Source: an uncultured Candidatus Hydrogenedens sp.
Lineage (GTDB): Bacteria > Myxococcota > UBA4151
Direction: 5' to 3'
Length of the DNA: 44,459 nt
Assembly: GCA_902574205.1 (NCBI GenBank)
Contig: CACGMS010000009.1
Location: forward strand, 1-44,459
Shown: positions 1-9,031 of the stretch, piece after piece
Numbering within the stretch: position 1 is the first letter of the stretch
How the letters are laid out: each line of letters opens with the position of its first letter
The notes under the pieces: generated by a model
What the model was told of the DNA's origin: nothing
Databases searched by the model: none
What the model saw: only the letters and a program-made list of their open reading frames with translations
Program-made: the position numbers and the translations under genes

Positions 1-29
1 ATCGCATCGCTGGCTTGGGAACTCAGTAA
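1..29 (+). CDS. Possible 3' end of the gene upstream of fliO
   Basis: Frame 3 is open from the window edge and ends at a TAA at 27-29, three bases before the fliO ATG. The tail reads RIAGLGTQ. The tight spacing matches the rest of the operon, so this is probably the end of the preceding flagellar gene. Eight residues are too few to identify it; fliN or another switch/export gene would be usual at this position. Confidence 0.25.
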
Positions 30-31
30 CC

Positions 32-1141
32 ATGCTGGCGCTATTTGTTGCTGCTTCGTTGGCACAGCCTCAGCCGGGACAACGCTTGTTGCGAGCAGAC
101 CTAGTACGTAGCCCGCGCGGGTCGCATCTGGTCCTGGAATTCGCAAAGGTGATCCGACGAGATAGTGTGCCTATTGTGCCTGCAGGACGTCGTCTTGTGT
201 TGCACCTTCCTGGTCCGGTTCGCGCGCAATTGGCCGGACAGCGTAAGGGGATGGGCGCTGTTCGGTCAGTTCGCCCTCGACGAGACCGCTTGGTGCTGAC
301 GCTTGATCGTTTGGCACGTCCCTTTGCCGATCGTGCAGTGGTTCGCGCGAAAGGTAAGATCTGGCGTTTAAAAATGTCTGATCCCACTGTTGAGCGCGAT
401 TTGGCGGACATGCTTTTGGGGACGCCGAAAGCTAAACCCAGTAAACCGTTCGATGCTTTTTCTGAATCAGACAAGCTGTCAGAAAAGACAAAGGTGGAGG
501 TCGAGCCAGAAAAGGTTATCAAAGAAGAGCCTGCAAAGGCAGCCGCTGGATTAGCGGCTGTCGCAGCCGCTGCACGAGGAGACCAGCCGAAACCTGGGGC
601 GAACGGGAACCTAACGAGCGCGGCTGATGCCCCCGAACCCATCGAGCCCGCCGGTGATCTTGGATCATCAGTGCGAGTGGTGGCAGGTGTCGGGTTGGTG
701 ATGATCGGATTGTTAGGTTTTATTGCTTGGCGTCGCCGACAAACGCCCATGGAAGAGGCATTTGGGCTCAAAGTGGTATCGAGAGCAAAGCTCGATACTA
801 AAAGTTCAGTCGCTGTTCTTGAAGTGGGTGGAGCCGTCCTGATCATTGGACTCAGTGATCATGGACCGCGCCTATTAGCTCGTTTAGACGATGGCAGAAC
901 CATGGACGAGGATGACTCGAGTGGCGCCGAAGTTGAGCGATTGCGCGCCTTGGTTGGAAACAACCCGGGTGATCGGTTAGGTGCTTGGGTGACTGCAGCA
1001 CAAGGTCATCGCGAGCAAGAGGCAAGTGCACCAGTCACCGTTGCGTCTGCAGCGACAGCTACGCCGGTATCACCTGGTCATAACGAGCGTGCTGACCTTC
1101 AGCGCCGCTTAGCTGAGATCCGACGGGTATGTTCGGACTAG
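32..1141 (+). CDS. fliO: FliO-like flagellar export protein with AMIN-like N-terminal region
   Basis: FliO helps assemble the FliP-FliQ-FliR export gate in the inner membrane. The 369-residue protein has a short signal-like start, then a beta-rich region (about residues 18-115) with an AMIN-like pattern of alternating hydrophobics. An Ala/Glu/Pro/Lys linker follows, then one membrane segment near 214-233, a basic WRRR stop-transfer, and the typical FliO C-terminal domain (LKVVSRAKLDTKSSVAVLEV). Ordinary FliO proteins are about 100-150 residues with a single membrane segment, so the large N-terminal addition is the odd part. It overlaps fliP by 13 bases, which supports the assignment. The C-terminal domain and the position are clear; the AMIN call is by pattern only. 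Confidence 0.85.
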   Translation: MLALFVAASLAQPQPGQRLLRADLVRSPRGSHLVLEFAKVIRRDSVPIVPAGRRLVLHLPGPVRAQLAGQRKGMGAVRSVRPRRDRLVLTLDRLARPFADRAVVRAKGKIWRLKMSDPTVERDLADMLLGTPKAKPSKPFDAFSESDKLSEKTKVEVEPEKVIKEEPAKAAAGLAAVAAAARGDQPKPGANGNLTSAADAPEPIEPAGDLGSSVRVVAGVGLVMIGLLGFIAWRRRQTPMEEAFGLKVVSRAKLDTKSSVAVLEVGGAVLIIGLSDHGPRLLARLDDGRTMDEDDSSGAEVERLRALVGNNPGDRLGAWVTAAQGHREQEASAPVTVASAATATPVSPGHNERADLQRRLAEIRRVCSD

Positions 1142-1902
1142 TTAGCGGCTTAGCTCGGTGGGCGTTATTGGTCATTTTGGTGTCGCCGACGCTTGCGTTC
1201 GCCCAGGTTGATGCGCCCACCATTGCTCTGCCTGAAATGAGCATTAAGGTTGGTGGAGGTGACGGTAATCTAGTCGAGAGTCTCAAGGTGATGGGCCTTT
1301 TGACTGTGCTGACATTAGCACCAGCCATTATCATATCGGTCACCAGTTTTACACGGATCATCATCGTCTTTGGTTTCTTGCGGACGGCTTTGGGAACTCA
1401 GAGCTCGCCGCCTAACCAAGTTTTGGTGAGCTTGGCTTTGTTCTTAACGGCTGCGGTGATGACGCCAGTAGCCTCAAATATATGGAATAACGGTGTTCTT
1501 CCTCATCAGGAGGGGAAGATTTCGGACGTGGCTTTATTAGGGGTAGCGACGCGAAATATTCGTGGATTCTTAATGATCCACACACGCGATCAAGAATTGA
1601 TGACGGTTCATCGTCTGGCTTCTCAACCGCGCCCTAAAGATCGTCAGGATATAGCCTTTCATCTGTTGGTGCCGGCGTTTATGCTCAGCGAACTCAAAGC
1701 CGCGTTTCAAATCGGGTTTTTGGTGGCGTTACCCTTTTTGGTCGTCGACTTAGCCGTCGCCACACTGTTGATGAGTATGGGGATGATGATGCTTCCCCCA
1801 GTGATGATTTCATTGCCCTTTAAGGTATTAATTTTCTTGCTGGCTGATGGGTGGAATTTGGTGGTGGTTAACTTGGCTCGAAGCTTTGGGATGGAGGTCT
1901 GA
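1129..1902 (+). CDS. fliP: Flagellar export gate protein FliP
   Basis: FliP forms the core of the type III export gate as a pentamer with FliR and FliQ. The 257-residue product begins with a cleavable signal peptide (WALLVILVSPTLAFAQ), as FliP does. It has the family block VLTLAPAIIISVTSFTRIIIVFGFLR and the conserved C-terminal helices with VPAFMLSELKAAFQIGF and MGMMMLPPVMISLPFK. Length matches the family (about 245-260). The ATG lies inside the end of fliO and the stop overlaps the fliQ start, so the three are translationally coupled. Confidence 0.97.
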   Translation: MFGLVSGLARWALLVILVSPTLAFAQVDAPTIALPEMSIKVGGGDGNLVESLKVMGLLTVLTLAPAIIISVTSFTRIIIVFGFLRTALGTQSSPPNQVLVSLALFLTAAVMTPVASNIWNNGVLPHQEGKISDVALLGVATRNIRGFLMIHTRDQELMTVHRLASQPRPKDRQDIAFHLLVPAFMLSELKAAFQIGFLVALPFLVVDLAVATLLMSMGMMMLPPVMISLPFKVLIFLLADGWNLVVVNLARSFGMEV

Positions 1903-2174
1903 TGGATGGTGCTGTTGTCTCCACTGCATTGAGTCAAATGGTTGACGTCGCGATGCAGGTTGCTGGTCCTTATCTGCTGATCGGTTTGGTCGTCGGTTTG
2001 GTCATGAGTTTGTTTCAAGCGTTGACCCAGTTGCAAGAGCCATCTCTTGTGTTTGTACCTAAGGTGCTCGCCATCGTTGTGTTGATGGGGATGATCGGTG
2101 CGTGGACCAGTGAAGTCATGGTTCGTTATACCGTGAGTATGTTTGATATGTTTGGAACAACGGTAGCGCCCTGA
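1902..2174 (+). CDS. fliQ: Flagellar export gate protein FliQ
   Basis: FliQ is the small two-helix subunit that wraps the FliP-FliR core of the export gate. The product is 90 residues, the usual size. It has two hydrophobic hairpin segments (about residues 20-40 and 52-75) around the conserved SLFQALTQLQEPSLVFVPK loop, which is diagnostic for FliQ. Its ATG shares a base with the fliP stop and its stop overlaps the fliR start (TGATG). Confidence 0.97.
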   Translation: MDGAVVSTALSQMVDVAMQVAGPYLLIGLVVGLVMSLFQALTQLQEPSLVFVPKVLAIVVLMGMIGAWTSEVMVRYTVSMFDMFGTTVAP

Positions 2175-2920
2175 TGGAATTGCCCTGGTTGCAGCCCGAA
2201 TGGTTGTTGGGCTTTGGTACCATTATGGTACGTTTGATTGCTTTCTTGGCTGTTTTGCCTGTTTTTCCAGGGAGCGCCTTTGGTCTTCGTATGCGCGGAA
2301 TTATCGCCCTGTGGTTGAGTTGGTTGTTTCAGCTCGCGTCGCCAATTCCTGTGGTCGATATTAGTCTCGCTTGGAGCGTCTACGAGTTGACTGCTTCGGC
2401 ATGTATTGGCGTTGTGCTCGGTTTTACTGTTCGTTTAGCGCTTGATGCACTGCACTTTGGTGGCGAAATTTTAGGGATTAATATTGGCTTGGGTTTAGCG
2501 GGTGTAGTTGATCCGAATACGGGCACGCGTGAAAATCCGGTGAGTCGATTCCTAGTGATGGCTGGCGCCGTCGTATTGCTCAGCCTTGATCTGCATCTCG
2601 GGATTCTTGAATTGTTGCGTCAAAGCTTCTCATGGCAGCCGCATGTCGATTTGTGGATGTATGGACCACGTGCCGGGTCGCGCATGTTTCAAGAAGGTGT
2701 TCGTTTTGGTTTGCCAGTAGTCGGTGGTGCGACCTTATTGTATCTGCTTTTCGGTGTTTTAGCGCGCGTGGCACCCCAGGTTCAGATTTTTCAGATCGCT
2801 TACAGCGTCACGATCTTAGGTGGATTATTTATCCTGTTTTATGAGGTCGGTCATTTACCTCCCTTAGTGGAGAGCTTCTTGCAGTCTCACCTAGACGCCC
2901 TAGCGCTGTTGGTTCGGTAA
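2174..2920 (+). CDS. fliR: Flagellar export gate protein FliR
   Basis: FliR completes the FliP5-FliR1 gate. The 248-residue protein is almost entirely membrane helices. It carries the family region ALDALHFGGEILGINIGLGLAGVVDP and a C-terminal helix pair ending in PPLVESFLQ. Length is slightly below the common 255-265. It starts on the fliQ stop and is followed by a 39-base gap before flhB, one of the few breaks in this operon. Confidence 0.95.
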   Translation: MELPWLQPEWLLGFGTIMVRLIAFLAVLPVFPGSAFGLRMRGIIALWLSWLFQLASPIPVVDISLAWSVYELTASACIGVVLGFTVRLALDALHFGGEILGINIGLGLAGVVDPNTGTRENPVSRFLVMAGAVVLLSLDLHLGILELLRQSFSWQPHVDLWMYGPRAGSRMFQEGVRFGLPVVGGATLLYLLFGVLARVAPQVQIFQIAYSVTILGGLFILFYEVGHLPPLVESFLQSHLDALALLVR

Positions 2921-2959
2921 CCACAACGACCTCATGCTCGGGCTTCGAAAGGGGCTTTG

Positions 2960-4045
2960 GTGGCTGAAGAGGATAAAGACTCTAAAACCGAGATGCCGAC
3001 CCCTCAAAAGATTGAGGATGCGCGCAAAAAAGGTCAGGTGGCATTTAGTCGCGAAGTGGGTTCGGTGGTTATCGTTTTTGGCGGTGCACTCGCGTTTTTA
3101 GCTTTCGGACGATCGTTAGCTAGTGGGGTCATTGAGTTGACCGAGATCGCCTACAACCGAATTGCTCAACCCAATGCGCCACTGGGTGATCTGGTGATGG
3201 ATTTAGCCTTGCTTGTGGGTATCCCTCTTGCAGGGTTGATGGTCTTCCTTGGTTTGCTTTTGTTTGCCGCAAGTTTCGCTCAGGTGGGTGCTTTGGTCGC
3301 CTGGGAAGCGATAAAGCCTGATCTGAACAAGCTCAATCCCATCAAAAAAGCCAAACAGATGTACTTTAGTGTGCAGGGTTTTGCGGACTTCGTTAAGGCG
3401 ATCCTGAAGATAGCCGGCCTTGGTTTTGTTGGTTATTTGGTGCTGAAAAGTCGGTTTATGGATTTGCCTGGTCTGATCTGGATGCATCCCGCTGAGGGGC
3501 TTGCGGAGCTCGGCTCGATTGCGTTGTTGTTGGTGTTCTCAGTGGCGGCATTACTTGCGATCATCGCCATCATTGATGTCTTTTACGTGCGCTGGAAATA
3601 CACGCGCGATTTGATGATGAGTTTGCGCGATATTCGAGATGAATCCAAAGGCCGAGAAGGCTCGCCAGAGATTCGCAGCAAACGGCGCCAAAAGCAGATG
3701 GAGATGTCGCAGCAGCGTTTAGGAACCACCGTGCCTACAGCGGATGTGGTCGTGACCAACCCGACGCATTTTGCCGTCGCGATCAAATACGACATGAGTG
3801 CTGACGGAGCCCCGATGGTTGTCGCTAAAGGAAGTGATAAAGTTGCGTTTAAAATTCGGTCTATTGCGCGAGAAAACGGAGTAGCGGTTGTCGAAAACCG
3901 TTATTTGGCAAGAATCTTGTACGCAAAAGTCAAAGTTGGCGCTGAAATCCCTGAGACGCTGTGGAAGGCTGTCGCAGAGGTGCTCAAGCAGGTCGATCAT
4001 ATTCGTCGTCGTGTCTTACGACGAACTGCTCGACCGGGAGGATAA
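2960..4045 (+). CDS. flhB: Flagellar export switch protein FlhB
   Basis: FlhB is the export-gate protein that switches substrate class from rod/hook to filament by self-cleavage. The product has four membrane segments in the N-terminal half and a cytoplasmic domain containing the autocleavage motif NPTH at residues 267-270. The ORF track begins at TTG 2957, but GTG 2960 gives the family-typical start MAEEDKDSKTEMPTPQK and lies 5 bases after an AAGGGG ribosome-binding stretch, so I use it. The product is 361 residues, normal for FlhB. It is followed by flhA after 6 bases. Confidence 0.96.
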   Translation: MAEEDKDSKTEMPTPQKIEDARKKGQVAFSREVGSVVIVFGGALAFLAFGRSLASGVIELTEIAYNRIAQPNAPLGDLVMDLALLVGIPLAGLMVFLGLLLFAASFAQVGALVAWEAIKPDLNKLNPIKKAKQMYFSVQGFADFVKAILKIAGLGFVGYLVLKSRFMDLPGLIWMHPAEGLAELGSIALLLVFSVAALLAIIAIIDVFYVRWKYTRDLMMSLRDIRDESKGREGSPEIRSKRRQKQMEMSQQRLGTTVPTADVVVTNPTHFAVAIKYDMSADGAPMVVAKGSDKVAFKIRSIARENGVAVVENRYLARILYAKVKVGAEIPETLWKAVAEVLKQVDHIRRRVLRRTARPGG

Positions 4046-4051
4046 AAGTTA

Positions 4052-6124
4052 ATGGAGACGACCAACCGAGATCGAGGAAATGCTCTTGCCGCTTTTGGCA
4101 TGATGGGCGTGATCCTTCTTTTGATTTTACCTCTGCCTCCAGCTGTTTTGGATGTGATGCTGGCATTAAGCATAGCGATTGCTTTAGTAGTTTTGGTGGC
4201 GTCTTTATATGTTGAGCGCCCCGCAGATTTCACCGTTTTCCCAGCACTCTTACTCGCCACGACTTTGTTTCGCTTGGCGCTCAATGTCGGCTCAACACGG
4301 TTAATTTTGTTGCGTGGTAATGAGGGGCCCGAAGCTGCTGGTGATGTGATTGCTACTTTTGGTACTTTTGTCGTTGGTGGTAACTATGTCGTTGGTATGA
4401 TCGTCTTTCTGATTTTGGTGATTATCAATTTTATGGTGGTCACCAAAGGTGCTGGACGTATTGCTGAGGTGGCTGCTCGATTCACCTTGGATGCGATGCC
4501 TGGGAAGCAAATGGCGATCGATGCCGACCTTGGTGCAGGCATGATCGATGAAACTGAGGCGCGCAAAAGGCGTGATGCCGTGGCTCAAGAAGCCGACTTT
4601 TACGGTGCCATGGACGGGGCATCGAAATTTGTACGCGGCGATGCGATTGCTGGTCTTTTAATTACGGCGATCAACATCGTTGCAGGGCTAATTATCGGTG
4701 TTGGTCAACAAGGAATGGAACTGAGTGCTGCCGCCTCGAACTACACCATTTTGACTATTGGGGATGGTTTGGTCTCACAGATGCCAGCGCTGCTGATTTC
4801 GGTTGCTGCCGGTATTGTTGTCTCCCGAGCGGGTTCTAAAAAGGTCATCAGCGCTGAAGTTCAAGATCAATTGTTCAACCATGCGGGTAAGCTCAATGTG
4901 GTTGCAGTCGTCATTGTGCTTCTTGCGTTGATCCCCGGAATGCCGACCTTTAGTTTCCTCGTGTTGGCTGGAATGGTGGCGTTTGCAGCCAATCAAATCC
5001 GAACGAAAAGAATGAAGGATGAGGAAGAAGGGACGACGCTCGAGCGACTCGAAGACAAGGGGTTGTCTGAACGGCAACGACTCGAAAAATTGTTACCCCT
5101 TGACTCGATCGCCCTTGAGGTAAGCTTTCCACTGGTACCACTCGTTGATGCCCAGCGTGACGGCGATCTTCTTGATCGCATACAAGCGGTACGTAAGCAG
5201 GTTGCTCTGCAATACGGAATTATTCTCCCGCAGGTTCATATACGCGACAATATCGAGCTCGATGGAGGAATCTACAGGGTTTTAGTCAAAGGGGTCGCTG
5301 TTGCCGAAGGGTTAGTACGCTACGGTCAATTTTTAGGTATGGATCCAGGCACTGTTTTTGATCCGATCGATGGTGAAAAGACAACAGAACCGGCTTTTGG
5401 TTTAGATGCCATTTGGGTGACTGCGGAGGATCGAGATGATGCTGAGTTACGTGGTTACACCGTTGTTGACTGCTCAACGGTCATAGCGACCCACCTCACC
5501 GAGGTGGTTAAAGCGCATATCGATGAATTGTTTGGCGATACGGAGATCGATGATATTCTTCGTATTACAGCGGACCATAGCCCCAAATTAGTTGAAGACT
5601 TGATTCCTGCAAAACTTAGCCGAGGCGAGCTCCTGCGTGTCATGCGCAACCTTTTGCGCGAAGGGGTCTCTGTGCGCGATATGCGCACTGTTCTTGAGAC
5701 CTTAGCCGACCGTATTCACGAGACTAAAAATACCGATATCCTAGCAGAATATGTGCGTTACCGCCTAGGGTCAGCGATTTGTTCAGACCTCGCAGATGAG
5801 GGGTTACAAATCCATGGTCTGGTGCTTGATGGTGTTGCTAGTCAGGCTATTCGTGAGAGTTTAACCGCCATTGATTCTGAGGTTCATGTTGGCCTTCAGC
5901 CCAATGCGGCACGCGGTTTGCTTTCTAATCTATCGGATCAAATGGAGCAGTTTGCAGTGAGCGGTCGTCAGCCTGTATTGGTAGTTCCAGCCGAGATTCG
6001 TCGCCCTGTACGCGATTTTCTCGCCCGCCATCTCGGCATGTTGACCGTGCTTTCCCATCGTGAGATTCCCGCTCGTTACCGCTTAGAGGCGGTTGGCGAA
6101 GTCGGGCTCAAGGCTGCAGCCTGA
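4052..6124 (+). CDS. flhA: Flagellar export gate protein FlhA
   Basis: FlhA is the nonameric export-gate subunit that binds chaperone-substrate complexes and couples export to proton flow. The 690-residue protein has about eight N-terminal membrane helices. The conserved cytoplasmic FHIPEP region includes ALLLATTLFRLALNVGSTR and AEVAARFTLDAMPGKQMAIDADL. The C-terminal half is the soluble substrate-docking domain. Length is standard. The ribosome-binding site GGGAGG sits inside the end of flhB, implying coupled translation. Confidence 0.97.
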   Translation: METTNRDRGNALAAFGMMGVILLLILPLPPAVLDVMLALSIAIALVVLVASLYVERPADFTVFPALLLATTLFRLALNVGSTRLILLRGNEGPEAAGDVIATFGTFVVGGNYVVGMIVFLILVIINFMVVTKGAGRIAEVAARFTLDAMPGKQMAIDADLGAGMIDETEARKRRDAVAQEADFYGAMDGASKFVRGDAIAGLLITAINIVAGLIIGVGQQGMELSAAASNYTILTIGDGLVSQMPALLISVAAGIVVSRAGSKKVISAEVQDQLFNHAGKLNVVAVVIVLLALIPGMPTFSFLVLAGMVAFAANQIRTKRMKDEEEGTTLERLEDKGLSERQRLEKLLPLDSIALEVSFPLVPLVDAQRDGDLLDRIQAVRKQVALQYGIILPQVHIRDNIELDGGIYRVLVKGVAVAEGLVRYGQFLGMDPGTVFDPIDGEKTTEPAFGLDAIWVTAEDRDDAELRGYTVVDCSTVIATHLTEVVKAHIDELFGDTEIDDILRITADHSPKLVEDLIPAKLSRGELLRVMRNLLREGVSVRDMRTVLETLADRIHETKNTDILAEYVRYRLGSAICSDLADEGLQIHGLVLDGVASQAIRESLTAIDSEVHVGLQPNAARGLLSNLSDQMEQFAVSGRQPVLVVPAEIRRPVRDFLARHLGMLTVLSHREIPARYRLEAVGEVGLKAAA

Positions 6125-6135
6125 TCGGATAAGGG

Positions 6136-7401
6136 ATGAAGGTGCAAACGTATACAGCAACCACCATCAAAGAGGCGTTGCGCCAGGTGCGGGAGAATCA
6201 TGGTCCGGACGCCGTGATCCTTGAGACCCGACAGAAAGGTGACGGTTCGCGCTCGTGGCATGAGGTTTCGGTAGCTCCAAGCGGAACAGATCCAAGCAAA
6301 GTCAAACCCTTGTTCACTGAACCTAAACCGGTTGCGGGTCGTTATGGGGCGAGCGCATATGCCCGTCAGATGGATGACGCACAGCCCCAAAAAGAGGTGA
6401 GGCGCCAGTCCGTTGACTCGCCACCAGCGATTGACGGCGAACTCAAAGCTTTGCGTCACGAAATTCGTCGAGTAGCATCGATGCATCGACCCGAAGTGGA
6501 TCCGGTCGATCAAGCGTTGAGAACTTTTGGTCGAACCTTTGAGCGTGGTTTGGAAGAAACCCGTGATCTTCTTCGTGCGTTGTTGAGTGAAACTCGAGCT
6601 CAGAGCGAGATGGGTTTTGAGCCGGCTCAAGCCAAGCTTTATACGCTTTTGACTCATAACGGGGTCGAGGATTTGTTGGCAGAAGAGTTGGTACGAGGGC
6701 TCGAGCCAACTGAGTCGGAATCGGGTGGTTTGGATCTGCGTCGTCAGTTGGCCGAGCGATTACTGTCTCGAGTACGTACCGCAGCACCATTGGCTACTCG
6801 GCGCGGCCGTCAGGTGGTGGGTTTCTTTGGTCCTACGGGGGTTGGTAAGACCACGACCATTGCTAAAATAGCTGCTGATGCGTCGATACGCTATGGACGA
6901 AAAGTGGGTTTAGTCACTTCGGATACCTACCGAATTGCGGCTGTTGAGCAGCTTGCTGCCTACGCTGAGATTCTTGAGCTGCCGATGGAGGTATCTAAGA
7001 ATCAAGCTGAGTTAAGGTCTCGTCTGCGTTCGATGAAAGCGTGCGACTTAATCTTAGTCGATACCGCAGGAAGGAATCCAAAAGACGATCAAGCTGTTGC
7101 TCAAATGGCAGATGAGTTGAGTCCTGACCTCGTACCCACAAGAATGTTGTGTGTGGCGGCTGGGACGAATCCTCGTACGCTTGCCGAAGTGCTGCGCGCC
7201 TTTAAGCCGGTGGGAGTCAGTGAATTGACGATCACGAAGATGGATGAATGCGTGGGGCATGGATCAATGCTAAATGCTCATTTGAGAACGGGGCATCCTT
7301 TGACTTACTACACGACCGGCCAACGGGTACCTGAAGACATCGAGGCTGCGAGTGCTGAGCGACTGGTTCGACTGGTTTTAGAACAGTGGATGGTAGGATG
7401 A
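6136..7401 (+). CDS. flhF: Signal-recognition-type GTPase FlhF
   Basis: FlhF is an SRP-family GTPase that sets flagellar position, usually polar, and works with FlhG. The N-terminal B domain starts MKVQTYTATTIKEAL. A variable linker and N domain follow, then the G domain with Walker A GPTGVGKTT (residues 232-240), the DTAGR G3 motif near 308 and TKMDE as the G4 motif near 366 (TKLDE is commoner). Length is 421 residues. It is separated from flhA by 11 bases and overlaps flhG by 4. With flhG it suggests a controlled, probably polar, flagellar pattern. Confidence 0.95.
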   Translation: MKVQTYTATTIKEALRQVRENHGPDAVILETRQKGDGSRSWHEVSVAPSGTDPSKVKPLFTEPKPVAGRYGASAYARQMDDAQPQKEVRRQSVDSPPAIDGELKALRHEIRRVASMHRPEVDPVDQALRTFGRTFERGLEETRDLLRALLSETRAQSEMGFEPAQAKLYTLLTHNGVEDLLAEELVRGLEPTESESGGLDLRRQLAERLLSRVRTAAPLATRRGRQVVGFFGPTGVGKTTTIAKIAADASIRYGRKVGLVTSDTYRIAAVEQLAAYAEILELPMEVSKNQAELRSRLRSMKACDLILVDTAGRNPKDDQAVAQMADELSPDLVPTRMLCVAAGTNPRTLAEVLRAFKPVGVSELTITKMDECVGHGSMLNAHLRTGHPLTYYTTGQRVPEDIEAASAERLVRLVLEQWMVG

Positions 7402-8288
7402 GTTCGGATCAAGCCAAAACCTTACGAGATCTGCGCCAGCAAGCTGATGCCCGCCGTCGTACGGATCAAGCCGAGACGCCGAGTACCCGAGTGATCGCAA
7501 TTACCTCTGGTAAGGGTGGTGTCGGCAAAACAAATTGTGTTGCCAATCTTGCCGTGGAATTGAGTCGAAGAGGGCGTAAGGTTCTAATTTTAGACGCAGA
7601 TTTAGGCTTGGCTAACGTCGACATTTTACTTGGCTTAGCGCCGAATGGACATCTCGGTGATGTATTGTCCGGTATTCGTGAAATCGATGAAATCATTCTT
7701 CATGGTCCCGAGGGCGTCGACCTTTTACCGGCCGCTTCAGGGATCGCCGAGGTGACCGCGTTATCTGAGGCACAAAAAGCTCGCTTGAAGATGGCGCTTG
7801 AGCGGTTGCGCGAGGGGTACGATACTCTGCTCGTTGATACGGGTGCCGGAATTAGTTCGAATGTCATCTACTTTGCCGGTGCTGCTCAGGATGTCGTTGT
7901 TGTCGTCACACCGGAACCAACGGCTCTGGCCGATGCCTATGCGGTGATCAAGGTACTGCGAAATCGTCGAAAGGTGAGGCGGTTCCAACTGTTGGTCAAT
8001 CAAGTCCACCAGGTCAGCGCTGCTGAAGCCGTTCACGAGCGTTTGCTTCGTGTCGCCGAACGTTTCTTGGACGTAGAGATCAATTTACTGGGTCACATCT
8101 ATGCGGATTCTGCGGTTCAACGTGCGGTTATGGAGCAAGGACCTTTAGTTCAGTTGTATCCTACTGCTCCGGCAGCCCGTTGCTTTGCGCAGATCGCTCA
8201 GCGGCTCGATATGTTACCCCCACCCCTCCGCGATGGTGCAGTCGATCGTTTCTGGGATCACCTACTGACAGCGGAGGGGTCGTCATGA
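7398..8288 (+). CDS. flhG: MinD-like ATPase FlhG (FleN)
   Basis: FlhG limits flagellar number and stimulates FlhF GTPase activity. The product has a deviant Walker A SGKGGVGKT at residues 37-45 and the MinD/ParA block LILDADLGLANVDILLG. The ORF track starts at GTG 7386, but ATG 7398 overlaps the flhF stop as ATGA and gives MSSDQAKTLRDL. This places the DQAxxLR activator helix, known to stimulate FlhF, at the very N-terminus. The product is then 296 residues, a normal length. Next gene is fliA, also by ATGA overlap. Confidence 0.95.
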   Translation: MSSDQAKTLRDLRQQADARRRTDQAETPSTRVIAITSGKGGVGKTNCVANLAVELSRRGRKVLILDADLGLANVDILLGLAPNGHLGDVLSGIREIDEIILHGPEGVDLLPAASGIAEVTALSEAQKARLKMALERLREGYDTLLVDTGAGISSNVIYFAGAAQDVVVVVTPEPTALADAYAVIKVLRNRRKVRRFQLLVNQVHQVSAAEAVHERLLRVAERFLDVEINLLGHIYADSAVQRAVMEQGPLVQLYPTAPAARCFAQIAQRLDMLPPPLRDGAVDRFWDHLLTAEGSS

Positions 8289-9031
8289 ATCGTGGTTATG
8301 CCTTTGCTCAGACGGACGGTGATCGGGAGCGCCGAATTCGTCAGTATATGAGCCTCGTGCATCGGGTGGCACGTCGAATTGTTCGTCGGCTGCCGTCGAT
8401 GGTTGATCTTCAAGATCTTCAGCAAGTCGGCGTGATTGGTTTGATCGATGCGATTGATCGCTATGATTCAAGCCGGTCCGAGCGATTTGAAGCATATGCA
8501 GAATATCGTATCAAGGGCGCAATCCTCGATCATTTAAGGCAGGTTGATCATTTGAGCAGGCGCCATCGTGGGCGTATTAATGCCTTGCGCGAGGCGTCGG
8601 AACGTCTGCGTTCTGACAGCGGAGAAGAGCCGTCAAGTGCCGAGCTTGCGAAAGAGATGGATTTGACGACTGAGCAAGTCGAAGCGCTTCGAACAGAAGC
8701 GAGCAGCAGTTGGATGTCCTATGACGAAGCCGGCGGTAACTCTGAAGGCGGTGGTGGTGGCTCCGGCGGCGCGATTTTAGCCAGTCTTGAGCGGGGTGAT
8801 AATATTCTCGATCAAGTGGCTCAGCGTGAAGAGCATACCATGCTTGCTGAGGCGATTGGTCAGTTGCCAGAGCGACTACAGCTGCTCTTATCTTTGTATT
8901 ATAAAGAGGCGCTGACGTATCGTGAAATTGCGGATGTATTGTCAGTGACGGTCGGTCGCGTGTCGCAACTGCACACCGAAGCGACGAAGCGTTTGCGTGG
9001 ATTGCTCGGCAACAAAATGGATATGGAATGA
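8285..9031 (+). CDS. fliA: Flagellar sigma factor FliA (sigma-28)
   Basis: FliA directs RNA polymerase to late flagellar promoters and is held inactive by FlgM, which is also in this window. Region 2 carries DLQDLQQVGVIGLIDAIDRYD, followed by YRIKGAILDHLRQ. Region 4 has the helix-turn-helix LTYREIADVLSVTVGRVSQLH. The ORF track start at 8180 lies within flhG; ATG 8285 overlaps the flhG stop (ATGA), follows a GGAGGGG ribosome-binding site, and gives 248 residues, a typical FliA length. A glycine-rich linker (GGGGGSGG) between regions 3 and 4 is unusual. Confidence 0.95.
   Translation: MNRGYAFAQTDGDRERRIRQYMSLVHRVARRIVRRLPSMVDLQDLQQVGVIGLIDAIDRYDSSRSERFEAYAEYRIKGAILDHLRQVDHLSRRHRGRINALREASERLRSDSGEEPSSAELAKEMDLTTEQVEALRTEASSSWMSYDEAGGNSEGGGGGSGGAILASLERGDNILDQVAQREEHTMLAEAIGQLPERLQLLLSLYYKEALTYREIADVLSVTVGRVSQLHTEATKRLRGLLGNKMDME

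Noticed and set aside
70-846. 258-residue minus-strand ORF opposite fliO
   Set aside because: Shadow of a clear fliO reading frame; Arg/Ser/Thr-rich with no motif or ribosome-binding site.
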